Origin: an uncultured Paracoccaceae bacterium
GTDB taxonomy: Bacteria; Pseudomonadota; Alphaproteobacteria; Rhodobacterales; Rhodobacteraceae
NCBI GenBank assembly: GCA_947494675.1
Contig: CANLVP010000003.1
Span: forward strand, 777,337 to 841,336
Direction: 5' to 3'
DNA: 64,000 bases
A model generated the notes under the pieces. The model searched no databases. It worked only from the letters and a program-made list of their open reading frames with translations, and was not told the DNA's origin. Both the position numbers and the translations under genes were made by a program. Numbering within the stretch: the first letter of the stretch is position 1; each line of letters begins with the position of its first letter. Positions 19,415-28,370 of this stretch are shown here, one piece after another.

Positions 19415-20485
19415 TTACGAGCTTGCTTGCAGGGTTCTTGCGACAGCTTTCAGGGGAGGCGTCGACAACGGGCTAACCGGCTGAGGCGCATTCTGCGATC
19501 CCTGCGGGACAGTTGACAACGGCGTTGGGTGCAGGTTTGTTGAAAGTTGCGACCGCCGTTTTGACGGCGAAACCCCGAACTCCAACGTATATTTCTTGGA
19601 AAAGTGCGAGACGCTGCCAAAACCCGTTGCAATCGAGATTTCGGAGATCGGAAGGATCGTTTGTTCAACCATCGTTTTCGCGCGGCGCAGGCGCAGCGAC
19701 CGGTAGAAGGCCGCCGGGCTTTGTCCGAACGACGCCTTGAATTTGCGTTCCATTTGTCGCACCGAAAAGCCTGCGATCTCTGCAATTTCCGCGATTGAAA
19801 GCGGGGTCTCAATCGCATTTTCCATCTCGGCAATCGCGGGTTCAAGCTTGGAATGGCGAAGCGCCATCACGTCATTTTCGCTGCGTGGCTGGTCAATTGA
19901 CCCATCGCGGATGTCCCCGATCAAAAGGACTTGCGCCACCGATTGCGCAAGCCGCAGCGATTGTGGGGCCACAATCTGCGTCAGCACGATATCTGCCGAC
20001 GCGGCCATCCCTGCTCCGGTTGTGACCCGTGCCTTTTGCGAAAACAGCGGCAGCCCATTTGACGGGACCAGCCCTGCGTCGCGGTCCAATTGCTGCAGTT
20101 CCCAATGGGTGGTGAATTGGTCCACATCCCGATGCAGGCGCTTCCATTCAGCGGCAGCATCAGACAACAGCGTGATGCGCACGCCCAACCGCTCCATCGA
20201 CGACAATCGGGCCCGAAGGTCGTGAAACGCAGCCTTTACCCCTGCGCCGCCCAGGACCACGATGTGATCCGGTCGGGTGGTTGCACATGATTGAAACGGC
20301 TTGGCGCGGACGAGGATTCCACCCTTGCCTTCGATCACCGCATCAGCGCTTGTCGTGCAGACGCTGAAGTCAAAGCAGAAATCAGCACTAAGCCGGGTCG
20401 CAATGCGCAACACGTCTTGCACCAGCGCCAACTCTGTTGGGATGTAGCCCTCTTCGACCAGAATGGTTATGCGGGATACGTCCAT
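19415..20485 (-). CDS. GlxA-type AraC-family regulator
   Basis: A 356-residue regulator with a DJ-1/PfpI-like N-terminal domain (about residues 5-190) and a C-terminal AraC double helix-turn-helix at about 225-315 (LSIAEIAEIAGFSVRQMERKFKASFGQSPAAFYR, split over two helices). This architecture is that of GlxA/GbdR/SouR/CdhR regulators, several of which sense glycine betaine, sarcosine or carnitine. The gene lies six bases downstream of the dimethylglycine/sarcosine-type dehydrogenase on the same strand, which supports a role in methylated-glycine catabolism. The inducer is inferred from context only. Confidence 0.85.
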   Translation of the reverse strand: MDVSRITILVEEGYIPTELALVQDVLRIATRLSADFCFDFSVCTTSADAVIEGKGGILVRAKPFQSCATTRPDHIVVLGGAGVKAAFHDLRARLSSMERLGVRITLLSDAAAEWKRLHRDVDQFTTHWELQQLDRDAGLVPSNGLPLFSQKARVTTGAGMAASADIVLTQIVAPQSLRLAQSVAQVLLIGDIRDGSIDQPRSENDVMALRHSKLEPAIAEMENAIETPLSIAEIAEIAGFSVRQMERKFKASFGQSPAAFYRSLRLRRAKTMVEQTILPISEISIATGFGSVSHFSKKYTLEFGVSPSKRRSQLSTNLHPTPLSTVPQGSQNAPQPVSPLSTPPLKAVARTLQASS

Positions 20486-20491
20486 GACAGT

Positions 20492-22927
20492 TTAGCCGCG
20501 CATCAGATCATAGCTCGGGTCATAGGGCGAAGGTGCGATGACCTCGGTGTCGACCAGATCGCCACATATGTCGATGAGCATCTTGCTTCCGACCGCGGCA
20601 AGTTCAGGATCGATAAAAGCATAGGCAAGGTTCATCCCAACCCGGTGGCCCCATTCGCCCGATGTCACCGTGCCAACGACCTTGTCGTTGAGCATCACGG
20701 ACGCCCCGCCATGGGCCGGCGCATTGGTTGCATCGACCTTCAGCGTTACAAGCTTTTTCCGCGGCCCCTCTGCCTGACGTTTCAAAAGCGCGTTTTTCCC
20801 GATGAAGTCGTCCTTTTCAAGCTTCACGAAACGATCAAGTCCGGTTTCAAACGGGTCGAATTCCGTCAAAAGGTCGGCTTTCCAATGCATGAAGCCCTTC
20901 TCCATCCGCATGGAATCGACGGCACGCGCACCGAAAAGCTTGAGACCGTGCGCCTTGCCTGCCTCTCGCAAGGCCAAGTAGGCCGCATAAAGCGAGGCAT
21001 TGGGCACGTGAATTTCATAGGCCAATTCGCCCGAGAAACTCACCCCCAGCACGGTGGCGGGCGCAAAGCCGATGTCGCATTCGCGGACGCTGAGCCAGCG
21101 GAAACCCTCTTTCGACCAGTCACCCCGCGCGCAGGCGGACAGCACGTCACGGGATTTGGGACCGGCGAGCACCAGAATCGTTTGGTCGTTGGTCAGGCTC
21201 TTGATCTGGACGTCTTCACCGTCTTTCAAATGCGCGTTCAACCAATCCATATCGTGGTATTCGGCTGCAGCGGCAGAGCCGAACCAGACCCGCTCTGGCC
21301 CGCGGTCGCTGGCGGGCAGGTTGGCAACCGTTGCCTCGCCTTTGACCATGCCATGATGGTTCAAAAGATAACCCAGACCGACGCGGCCGTCGCGTTTGGT
21401 CACCGCCCCGCAGAACATCCGGTCCAGGAATGTGTGGCGGTTTGCGCCCGTGATCTCGAACCGGTTAAAGCCATTCACCTCGCAAAGGCCGACATTTTCC
21501 TGCACATTTTTGACTTCGGCGGCAACGGTGTCGAATGCCTCGTCAAAGTTGAAACTCAGCGAAGGGTGAAAGTCAGCGGATGGCTTGATGTAGTCGACAC
21601 GTTCCCACCCATTGACCACGGTAAACTCTGCCCCCTCAGCCGCCAGAATTGGCGTCAACGGCGTCGTCTTGGCGGGTCGGCCAGCGGGGCGGTGTTCGTG
21701 GGGATAGTGAAAGCGGAATTCGTTTTGATAATCCTCGATCGCTTTCAGCGCCGTCAGTTCAACCGTGGCGTGGCCGGTAAAGCGGCGCGGGTCGATGACC
21801 CATGTGTCATAACACGCCTCGCCGTGGACGATCTGTTGCGCCAGCAGCCAGCCATGGCCGCCTCCTTCGCCCAGACCGGCGCGCAGACCGATGATGCAGA
21901 ATGCATTGCGTTTGCCAGGGATGGGGCCAACCAGCGGCGCGCCATCGATGGTATAGGTGATCGGGCCGTTCACTACTCGCTTGATGCCGACTTCGGCCAG
22001 CACCGGCATGCGTTCAAACGCGCCCTCAAGCACATCCATCACCCGGTCCAGATCATCGGGGCAAAGGTCGTTTGAGAAATCAGGGCTGATCCCGTTCATG
22101 CCCCATGTCTTGCAGTCCTGTTCGTAGAAACCGACCAGCAGCCCGCCTTTTTCCTGTCGCGAATAATAGTCGCTGATCGGGCAGCGCAGCAGCGGCATGC
22201 GGTGGCCCGCTTCGGCGATGGCCGGGATGTCCTCCGTCACGAAATACTGGTGCTCCATCGAGGCGACAGGGTGGGAAACGCCCATCATCGCGCCAACTTC
22301 GTTCACCCTGTAGCCACAAGCGTTCACGACGATATCCGCGTCGATGTCGCCTTTGTTGGTGTGCACGGTCCATGTCTCATCCGCGTGCTGGGTCAGGTCA
22401 GTCACGGCGGTGTTGCGATAGACCTCTGCCCCGGCCTTGCGCGCGTGAAAGGCAAGCGCCTGACACAGTTGCGCCGGATCGATATCGCCGTCTTCGCCGT
22501 CCCAAAGCCCGCCAAGCAGGTTGTCAGTTGAGATCAGGGGATGACGGCGGGCGCATTCCTCGGCGTCTAGGATTTCGTATTCAACCCCCATGCCGCGCGC
22601 CATGGACGCAAAGTGGCGGTAGGCCTGCATCTGCGCTTCGGTGTTGGCCAGTCGAATGCCGCCATCGCCGTGATGATACCCAACGGGGTATTCCGGATCG
22701 TCCCGCAGCTTTTTATACAGCGCGATGGAGTGGGATTTCAGCCCCACCATGGTTTGGTTCATGCCAAAGTTGGTGACTTGCGCCGCAGAGTGCCAAGTCG
22801 TGCCGCTGGTCAACTCATCCCGTTCAATCAAAACCACATCTGTCCAGCCTTCCTGGGTCAGGTGGTACAAGGTAGAACAACCGGCGATACCGCCGCCAAT
22901 GATGGCGACCTTCGTGCGGGACTTCAT
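20492..22927 (-). CDS. FAD-dependent dimethylglycine/sarcosine dehydrogenase-type enzyme (DAO-GcvT fusion)
   Basis: An 811-residue two-part enzyme. Residues 1-400 form a DAO-type FAD domain with the dinucleotide motif GGGIAGC (11-17) and TSGTTWH, whose H46 corresponds to the covalent FAD-histidine position in eukaryotic DMGDH and sarcosine dehydrogenase. Residues about 430-800 form an aminomethyltransferase (GcvT-like) folate domain. Such proteins oxidatively demethylate N-methylated glycines and pass the one-carbon unit to tetrahydrofolate. Roseobacter genomes carry many paralogues of this size with different substrates, so dimethylglycine or sarcosine is a family-level guess. It is cytoplasmic, divergent from a LysR gene and cotranscribed with a GlxA-type regulator. 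Confidence 0.88.
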   Translation of the reverse strand: MKSRTKVAIIGGGIAGCSTLYHLTQEGWTDVVLIERDELTSGTTWHSAAQVTNFGMNQTMVGLKSHSIALYKKLRDDPEYPVGYHHGDGGIRLANTEAQMQAYRHFASMARGMGVEYEILDAEECARRHPLISTDNLLGGLWDGEDGDIDPAQLCQALAFHARKAGAEVYRNTAVTDLTQHADETWTVHTNKGDIDADIVVNACGYRVNEVGAMMGVSHPVASMEHQYFVTEDIPAIAEAGHRMPLLRCPISDYYSRQEKGGLLVGFYEQDCKTWGMNGISPDFSNDLCPDDLDRVMDVLEGAFERMPVLAEVGIKRVVNGPITYTIDGAPLVGPIPGKRNAFCIIGLRAGLGEGGGHGWLLAQQIVHGEACYDTWVIDPRRFTGHATVELTALKAIEDYQNEFRFHYPHEHRPAGRPAKTTPLTPILAAEGAEFTVVNGWERVDYIKPSADFHPSLSFNFDEAFDTVAAEVKNVQENVGLCEVNGFNRFEITGANRHTFLDRMFCGAVTKRDGRVGLGYLLNHHGMVKGEATVANLPASDRGPERVWFGSAAAAEYHDMDWLNAHLKDGEDVQIKSLTNDQTILVLAGPKSRDVLSACARGDWSKEGFRWLSVRECDIGFAPATVLGVSFSGELAYEIHVPNASLYAAYLALREAGKAHGLKLFGARAVDSMRMEKGFMHWKADLLTEFDPFETGLDRFVKLEKDDFIGKNALLKRQAEGPRKKLVTLKVDATNAPAHGGASVMLNDKVVGTVTSGEWGHRVGMNLAYAFIDPELAAVGSKMLIDICGDLVDTEVIAPSPYDPSYDLMRG

Positions 22928-22963
22928 AAGCGGGATCTCCTGGTAATTGTGCGCGAGGCCAGC

Positions 22964-22979
22964 ATCGCAAAATTGCTAT
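22964..22979. promoter_or_regulatory. dyad between the dehydrogenase and LysR genes
   Basis: GCAAAATTGC (22967-22976) is a perfect dyad extended by AT on each side after one mismatched pair. It lies 37 bases upstream of the dehydrogenase start and 55 upstream of the LysR start. It is a plausible regulator site for this divergent promoter, but AT-rich dyads of this size also occur by chance. Confidence 0.3.
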
Positions 22980-23034
22980 CCGTTGAAAAACAGATTGATC
23001 AGATGTATAAAGTCTGAAAATCAGAGGTATTGCT

Positions 23035-23964
23035 GTGACCCTCTCTATTCGCGCGATGCGCTATGTCCAAGCTGCGGTTCGGTTAGGCAGCATTTCTGCG
23101 GCTGGCGAAGCGATGCATGTGGCCCCCTCTGCCATTGCGACAGCGCTTGGTCAGGCAGAGGCGCGGTTCGGCATGGCGCTCGTGACGCGCGCAAGGGCCA
23201 AGGGGATTTACCCGACCTCTGCTGGTCGCGACGTCCTGCGCCGCATCGACGATTTGTTGGAACGCTATGACGCCATGATGACGGATGTGTCAGACCTGCA
23301 ATCAGGTCTCTCTGGCACGCTGACGGTCGGCTACAATGCACCGATTGCACCGGCTTTCTTGCCGACCATCGCCGCACAGCTTCGCGCTGCGAACCCCGAT
23401 CTTGTCTTTGGGTTTGTCGATGGCGACAATCCTGCTGTGCAGCGGGGCTTGCTGAGCGGCAACTACGACCTGATCCTTTATGTCGAGGAACTGCCCAACC
23501 CGCAGATCGAAACCCAGCCGCTGGTTTTTGCGCCCACCTATTGCCTCTGCCCCGCAGATCACCCCATCGCGCATGGCGGCCCGGTTTCGATGAACCGCGT
23601 CTTGCGAGAGCCTTTGGTTCTGTTGGATCGCCCTGCGGCTCGCACCTACTACATGGAACTCCTTGAGCAGACGGGAGAGGACTACAATATCGTGGCAACC
23701 ACCAATTCGACGGAAATGGTCCGCTCGCTCGTGGCCGTTGGCACCGGGGTTTCGCTGCTGAACATGCGCCCCGGCGCGGTGCCGTCCTATGCCGCCGGGG
23801 ACACATGTTGCGTGCCTTTGTCGGGAACAAGCCACGGCATCACGATTTCATTGGGCACCGCCCCCGGCCCAAAGCGTAGATTGTTGCAGGCCTTTATCGA
23901 CGCCTGCACCGCCTATTTTGATGGACCCGCACGGGCAGAATTGATCGTGGAAAATACAGGATAG
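23035..23964 (+). CDS. LysR-family transcriptional regulator
   Basis: A 309-residue LysR regulator starting at GTG 23035. The N-terminal winged helix (IRAMRYVQAAVRLGSISAAGEAMHVAPSAIATALGQ region, residues 4-40) is followed by a substrate-binding domain beginning LSGTLTVGYNAPIAP. It is divergent from the DMG/sarcosine-type dehydrogenase and so likely controls that promoter or its own. The neighbouring operon also encodes a GlxA-type regulator, so two regulators flank one metabolic gene. The ligand is unknown. Confidence 0.88.
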   Translation: MTLSIRAMRYVQAAVRLGSISAAGEAMHVAPSAIATALGQAEARFGMALVTRARAKGIYPTSAGRDVLRRIDDLLERYDAMMTDVSDLQSGLSGTLTVGYNAPIAPAFLPTIAAQLRAANPDLVFGFVDGDNPAVQRGLLSGNYDLILYVEELPNPQIETQPLVFAPTYCLCPADHPIAHGGPVSMNRVLREPLVLLDRPAARTYYMELLEQTGEDYNIVATTNSTEMVRSLVAVGTGVSLLNMRPGAVPSYAAGDTCCVPLSGTSHGITISLGTAPGPKRRLLQAFIDACTAYFDGPARAELIVENTG

Positions 23965-24003
23965 GCCTGTGTGGTCCGCTTTATCGCGATGCTTCAGACC
24001 GCG

Positions 24004-25083
24004 TCAAACGCTCACAAGGTGATTGTCCCAGGCGAAGTCTGTCTGAACCCGTATCGCGCCACCACCGCCGCGATACTGCAACGCGCCAAACCCGGTGCTC
24101 ACCGCAAATCCATCGCCCAGCGCCAAGACCCCGCAAACGTCTTCCAACGTCCCACTGTCGGTCAACTGTCCGGTGATGGCGTCGAAATACTGCACCACAC
24201 CGCCGCGGGGCGAGGTGACCGCAATCGTCCGTCCATCCGCCGCGATGGCAATGCTGCCGATGTAGCCATCCATCCGGCGCACGTCGTCGGTGGACCCCGA
24301 CATCAGCCGGATGGGCGCACCCAACTGATGCAGGCCGACAAGCGCATCAACAGGACCATCGCCCTGCCACTGCATCCCGAACGCGACCTCACCGCCGGGC
24401 CCGACGGCCAGATGCCGGATGGAGTTTCTATGCATGTCAGGTCGCAGGGCCGCCGTTTCAATCACGTGGCCATTTTCGACGTAAGCAAGGTTCGGCTGCA
24501 TCGTCGGAATGTTCAGCTTGGTCCGGCCAGAATCCGGATGCGTGTCGATCCCGCCGTTCGCCACGACCAGCGTTTCACGGCCCGGCAGGCGCTTGATGTC
24601 ATGCGGACCGACACCACCACTGTCCCACTCTGATATCCGTTCGTATCCCTGCGCGGCGTCCCAGACGCCGATGCGGCCACGGCCCGCCTCATAGTCATTT
24701 TCGGTCGTGTAAAGCAGGCTGCCATCTGATGAAAACGCGCCATGCCCATAGAAATGCCGCCCTGCGGGCGCATCCAGGACCGCCTTTTGCTGACCCGTCA
24801 CGCAGTCGATGACAACAGCAAAGGTGCCGGGTCGTCGGGCGAAGGCCACAGCCTCTGGCCGGTGCGGATGTGCGGCGGCGGCGTGACCACGGGCGGGAAG
24901 CGGCAGTGCAAACCGGACGCTTAGATCCGCCCCGATGCCGCACAAAACATAGCTGCCGTCAGGCTTTGCCGCCGCCGACAGGAACGCAGGATGCCCCACG
25001 TCAGCCCACGTCGGCATTGGCATAAAACCAGCGGCAAGAAGCCCGCCAAGAAACCGGCGGCGACCTGTGGACATTGCACCCAT
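24004..25083 (-). CDS. DUF1513 exported beta-propeller protein of the iron operon
   Basis: A 359-residue protein, with start taken at ATG 25083, two bases beyond the stop of the upstream imelysin gene; ATG 25074 is an alternative. The N-terminus MGAMSTGRRRFLGGLLAAGF contains a twin-arginine-like signal. The remainder is a repeat protein with motifs YGHGAFSSDGSLLYTTEN, GVGPHDIK and HRNSIRHLAVGP that are typical of DUF1513 (WD40-like propeller). Family members are encoded beside imelysin and di-heme proteins in iron-uptake loci. The molecular role is not known. It is the last gene of the minus-strand iron operon. Confidence 0.8.
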   Translation of the reverse strand: MGAMSTGRRRFLGGLLAAGFMPMPTWADVGHPAFLSAAAKPDGSYVLCGIGADLSVRFALPLPARGHAAAAHPHRPEAVAFARRPGTFAVVIDCVTGQQKAVLDAPAGRHFYGHGAFSSDGSLLYTTENDYEAGRGRIGVWDAAQGYERISEWDSGGVGPHDIKRLPGRETLVVANGGIDTHPDSGRTKLNIPTMQPNLAYVENGHVIETAALRPDMHRNSIRHLAVGPGGEVAFGMQWQGDGPVDALVGLHQLGAPIRLMSGSTDDVRRMDGYIGSIAIAADGRTIAVTSPRGGVVQYFDAITGQLTDSGTLEDVCGVLALGDGFAVSTGFGALQYRGGGGAIRVQTDFAWDNHLVSV

Positions 25084-25084
25084 T

Positions 25085-26101
25085 TCAGTCACCATCCAGT
25101 GCATTGAAACCCGCAGTGACACCCAGTTTCGGACCAAGCTGCGCGCTGACATCCGCGCTGATCGCATCGATAGAGGTTTGAATGATCTCAACCTTCACCC
25201 GTGTCTTCGGCTCAGACACGCTTGCAAAAACCGGGTCACCCAAGGATTCAATCTGCTGCAAGGCGCGATCAAACCGATTGGTCAGCGTCTCTGAAAGGGC
25301 CGCATCGTCCCCGGTTAGGAGCAATGCGAGGTCTTGGAGCGCGTTCAAGCTTAGGACCACGTGCCGGGACGACCGGCCAGACCTGCGCGCCTCGGCCCGC
25401 GTTGGGCGCGGGCGGTCAAAGGTGCCAAGCGGCCGGCCCAAGCGTGTATCTGCCGTGAACTCAAGCCCCGTGGTCAGGGCTTTGAACATCTCTTGCAAAA
25501 CCTCTTCCTCGCTGCGGTAAGTGCCCGCCTCGGATGGGTTCAGCATCGTGTCGGCGTAACCATCCTGCCACCCTGCCAGAATGTCGGATGCGGTCACGGC
25601 GATATCTGCGCTGATCGTTTGGATCAACTGACAGTGATACGTGGCGTCCCCCGCTGCCATCAAAGCATCGTCATAAAGCAGGAATTCCAGCGCATAAAAA
25701 CCACGCGCGGCAATCGACACCTCCGCATAGTCCGTTGCCGAAGATGCAATCGGGTCCTGCTCTGACAGCAAGGCCCCCAAGGTGCGCGGGGTGGTGCCCC
25801 GACTGTCGGGCCAGAACGCCAAAGCGAAGGCCCTGTCGTTCACCTCTGACGGGCCAATGCGCAGGTGGCTGGCCGAAACCCAGGCATCAAATGCCGCGCC
25901 ATAGGCCGTGCGCAAAGCGTCAGAGGTCGGATCACAGTCTTGCTCCGCCGTGGCAGCCAAGAGTTGCGACTGCGCAGCCAGTGTTTCAAACCGCGGCAAG
26001 ATGTGCCCGTCGATGATGTCTTTGATCGTGGCTGAAGCCGTGTCTGCGAAGGCCCCCAGTGGCGCCATCAGAACGGTCAAGGCAAGGATTGTGCGTCTCA
26101 T
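25085..26101 (-). CDS. imelysin-family (IrpA/peptidase M75-like) periplasmic protein, second copy
   Basis: A 338-residue imelysin-like protein with an N-terminal Sec signal ([21 protein letters not shown]). The helical-bundle domain has the family motif region RGFYALEFLLYDD. In the imelysin motif GxHxxE the histidine is a tyrosine here (GFYALE), unlike the intact GYHAIE in the copy at 28371-29633. Imelysins are iron-regulated periplasmic or outer-membrane proteins of uncertain mechanism. The start overlaps the end of the upstream di-heme gene. Together with that gene and the DUF1513 gene it forms a conserved trio. Confidence 0.85.
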   Translation of the reverse strand: MRRTILALTVLMAPLGAFADTASATIKDIIDGHILPRFETLAAQSQLLAATAEQDCDPTSDALRTAYGAAFDAWVSASHLRIGPSEVNDRAFALAFWPDSRGTTPRTLGALLSEQDPIASSATDYAEVSIAARGFYALEFLLYDDALMAAGDATYHCQLIQTISADIAVTASDILAGWQDGYADTMLNPSEAGTYRSEEEVLQEMFKALTTGLEFTADTRLGRPLGTFDRPRPTRAEARRSGRSSRHVVLSLNALQDLALLLTGDDAALSETLTNRFDRALQQIESLGDPVFASVSEPKTRVKVEIIQTSIDAISADVSAQLGPKLGVTAGFNALDGD

Positions 26102-27636
26102 AGGCTCTCCAAAAATGCGATCAATGCCTCGCGTTGGGCCGTTTGCATCTCAACAACGGCATCCCGCTGCGCCTGCGCTTCGCCGCCATGCCACAGCACG
26201 GCCTCCAACAGCGACCGGGCGCGGCCATCATGCAGGAAATAGGTATGGCCGCTGACTTGCTCTGTCAGACCAATCCCCCAGAGCGGCGGTGTGCGCCATT
26301 CTTGCCCGGTGGCGCGGGCCTCTGGACGATTATCCGCAAGGGCCGGTCCCATGTCGTGCAGCAGCATGTCTGTGTAAGGCCAGATCAGTTGAAAACTCTG
26401 GGCGCGCTGGTCTTCCAACCTGTGCGTCACAAAGCTTGGCGTATGGCAGGACGCGCAGCCGGTTTCATAGAACACCCGCTTGCCTTCCAGTACCTGCGGA
26501 TCATCGACATTTCGCCGCGCAGGGACCGCCAGATTGCGGCTATAGAAAGTGACAAGGTCCATGCCGTCCGCGTCGATCTCTGTTCCGCGATCATCGCCAT
26601 CCCCGTGGATCGCCGCTTGGCACAACGCTTGTGCCGCCGTGCATTCGCCTGCGCCCGCCGGGAACAAGGGGTTTGAAATGCCGATGTCACCTGCAAAAGC
26701 CCCTGCCGATTGCTGCATGATCGTGGGGTTGCCCGCTTTCAAGCCAAAGCGGCCCAACATCGGCTGATCAAATTCTGCCGACCAAACGACATTCGGACGC
26801 CCCGAAATTCCATCGCCGTCTGCGTCATCCGGGTCAGCGAGCGCGAGGATATCTGCCGCCGGGATCGCCTCGAGAAGGCCAAGCCCAATCATTTGCGGCG
26901 CAACCCGGGGGGACAACATTGCGTCGGGGTGCAGGGGGCCATAGCCAAGGTTCGCGGCCTCATAGGTCGGATGGCGCAGGGACGCCTGCACACCATCAGC
27001 CAAGGTCACGACCTCTTCGTCGTAGGTGACCGCAAAGCTGTATTCAGACGCGTGGCCCTGCACCGCGAAGTCCTGCAATTGGGTGCCGTAGGTCGGGTCC
27101 GGCAAAGTTGCGATGTAGTCCTGGATTTCGGCAATCGCCGCATCTGGCGGGCCGGGGATCGACACCCGCAAGAAGATCGACACCGCGTTATCCTCTGCGT
27201 TCTCGGGCGGGTGGCCGCGCCCGTCCTTGATATGGCACCGCTGACAAGACCGCGCGTTAAAAAGCGGCCCAAGACCGTCAGAGGCCAGCGTTGAGGATGG
27301 CGAGGACACCCAAAGCTTGCGGAACAAGCCGTTGCCAAGCCGAAAATCCAACTGATCCTCAAAGCTGATATTGCCGGAAGGCTGCGAAAACGCATCCGCC
27401 GTGGTCATCGCCCGCACGGTTGAGGCCCCGGCGGGCTTGCCTTCAAACCGGTGCGGCGCACTGAAATCGTTGGGAAATGTCGTGATAGCCGCAATCCGCG
27501 CGACCTCATCCGCGGTGCGCGGGACAACGTTGAGATGTGGATCGCCGAGGTCCCAGACAGGGCCCCCGACGTGTTGATCTGCAATCGCGATTGAGCCTGT
27601 GGCCAAGGCCACAAAGATCAGGCTACTCGGCTTCAT
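26098..27636 (-). CDS. di-heme c-type cytochrome, DUF1111 (thiol oxidoreductase-like)
   Basis: Start set at ATG 27636, where a signal peptide begins ([19 protein letters not shown]). A longer frame opening would lie fully within the bacterioferritin gene. The 512-residue mature-size protein has two CXXCH heme motifs, CQRCH (131-135) and CASCH in the C-terminal half, in a bacterial cytochrome c peroxidase-like fold named DUF1111. It is periplasmic. It overlaps the end of bfr by 14 bases and the start of the imelysin gene by four, so it is translated as part of the iron operon. Its electron donor and acceptor are unknown. Confidence 0.85.
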   Translation of the reverse strand: MKPSSLIFVALATGSIAIADQHVGGPVWDLGDPHLNVVPRTADEVARIAAITTFPNDFSAPHRFEGKPAGASTVRAMTTADAFSQPSGNISFEDQLDFRLGNGLFRKLWVSSPSSTLASDGLGPLFNARSCQRCHIKDGRGHPPENAEDNAVSIFLRVSIPGPPDAAIAEIQDYIATLPDPTYGTQLQDFAVQGHASEYSFAVTYDEEVVTLADGVQASLRHPTYEAANLGYGPLHPDAMLSPRVAPQMIGLGLLEAIPAADILALADPDDADGDGISGRPNVVWSAEFDQPMLGRFGLKAGNPTIMQQSAGAFAGDIGISNPLFPAGAGECTAAQALCQAAIHGDGDDRGTEIDADGMDLVTFYSRNLAVPARRNVDDPQVLEGKRVFYETGCASCHTPSFVTHRLEDQRAQSFQLIWPYTDMLLHDMGPALADNRPEARATGQEWRTPPLWGIGLTEQVSGHTYFLHDGRARSLLEAVLWHGGEAQAQRDAVVEMQTAQREALIAFLESL

Positions 27637-28108
27637 CCATCTTGGACGCGTTAAGCTGGGCATATTTTTCTTCACCAAGTTTTGCCACCAGATCAAGCTG
27701 GGTTTCCAGGAAGTCGATATGACCTTCTTCATCGGTCAACAATTCCTCAAAGATGTTCTTGGTGACGAAATCGCCAACGGCCTCACAATGCTTGCGGGCT
27801 TCGGTATAAAGTTCCCGCGCGCCATGTTCTGCCGCGAGGTCGCATTCCAGCGTTTCTTTCGGCGTCTGACCAATCCGCAGCGGGTCCAGCTTTTGCAGGT
27901 TCGGGTGACCGCCAAGGAACAGGATGCGCGCAATCAGCTTGTCGGCGTGGTTCATCTCTTCGATGCTTTCTTCGCGCGACTTCTTGGCCATATGCCCAAG
28001 ACCCCAGTCTTCCTGCATCCGGTAGTGCAGCCAATATTGGCTGACTGCCGTCAACTCGCTGCGTAGCGCATGGTTCAGATATTCAATGACTTTCTTGTCG
28101 CCGTTCAT
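27623..28108 (-). CDS. bfr: bacterioferritin
   Basis: Start at ATG 28108, giving [20 protein letters not shown] and 161 residues, the usual bacterioferritin size; the open frame extends upstream but only into bfd. Ferroxidase residues are visible in [19 protein letters not shown] and [10 protein letters not shown]. The heme ligand methionine is M52 in the EEMNHAD motif. The protein assembles into a 24-mer that oxidises and stores iron in the cytoplasm. Its start overlaps the end of bfd, the ferredoxin that releases iron from it. Confidence 0.95.
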   Translation of the reverse strand: MNGDKKVIEYLNHALRSELTAVSQYWLHYRMQEDWGLGHMAKKSREESIEEMNHADKLIARILFLGGHPNLQKLDPLRIGQTPKETLECDLAAEHGARELYTEARKHCEAVGDFVTKNIFEELLTDEEGHIDFLETQLDLVAKLGEEKYAQLNASKMDEAE

Positions 28109-28349
28109 GTCTTTGCTCCTGTGTGGTCGCGGATCGGAGGTTCCGCAATTGCATGGGGACTTCTGTGTTTTCGTTGGACCGCATCGTCGACAGGAACAGC
28201 GGCATACATCCGCCACAGTCCGCAGCCTTACCCAATGCGCGATAGACTTTGCCCGGGGTGATAATGGTCTTGCCGTCCGACGCGCGCATCCAATCAATGG
28301 CTGCGTTTATGTCGTGATCGGTGATGTTCTGACAATGACAGATGATCAT
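28083..28349 (-). CDS. bfd: bacterioferritin-associated ferredoxin
   Basis: An 88-residue protein beginning [14 protein letters not shown] with the Bfd [2Fe-2S] ligand set CHC (residues 4-6) and CGGC (45-48). It reduces the stored ferric core of bacterioferritin and releases ferrous iron. The C-terminal 25-30 residues extend beyond the usual Bfd size of about 64. They overlap the bfr start region, so the last part may be a by-product of overlap. Position directly upstream of bfr supports the assignment. Confidence 0.93.
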   Translation of the reverse strand: MIICHCQNITDHDINAAIDWMRASDGKTIITPGKVYRALGKAADCGGCMPLFLSTMRSNENTEVPMQLRNLRSATTQEQRHERRQESH

Positions 28350-28370
28350 GACGGCAAGACCTTGCTGCGT

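Noticed and set aside
20291..22075. 594-codon open frame on the plus strand opposite the dehydrogenase gene
   Set aside because: It is antisense to a clearly recognisable 811-residue DAO-GcvT protein, has no family motifs and reflects the high GC of the third codon positions.
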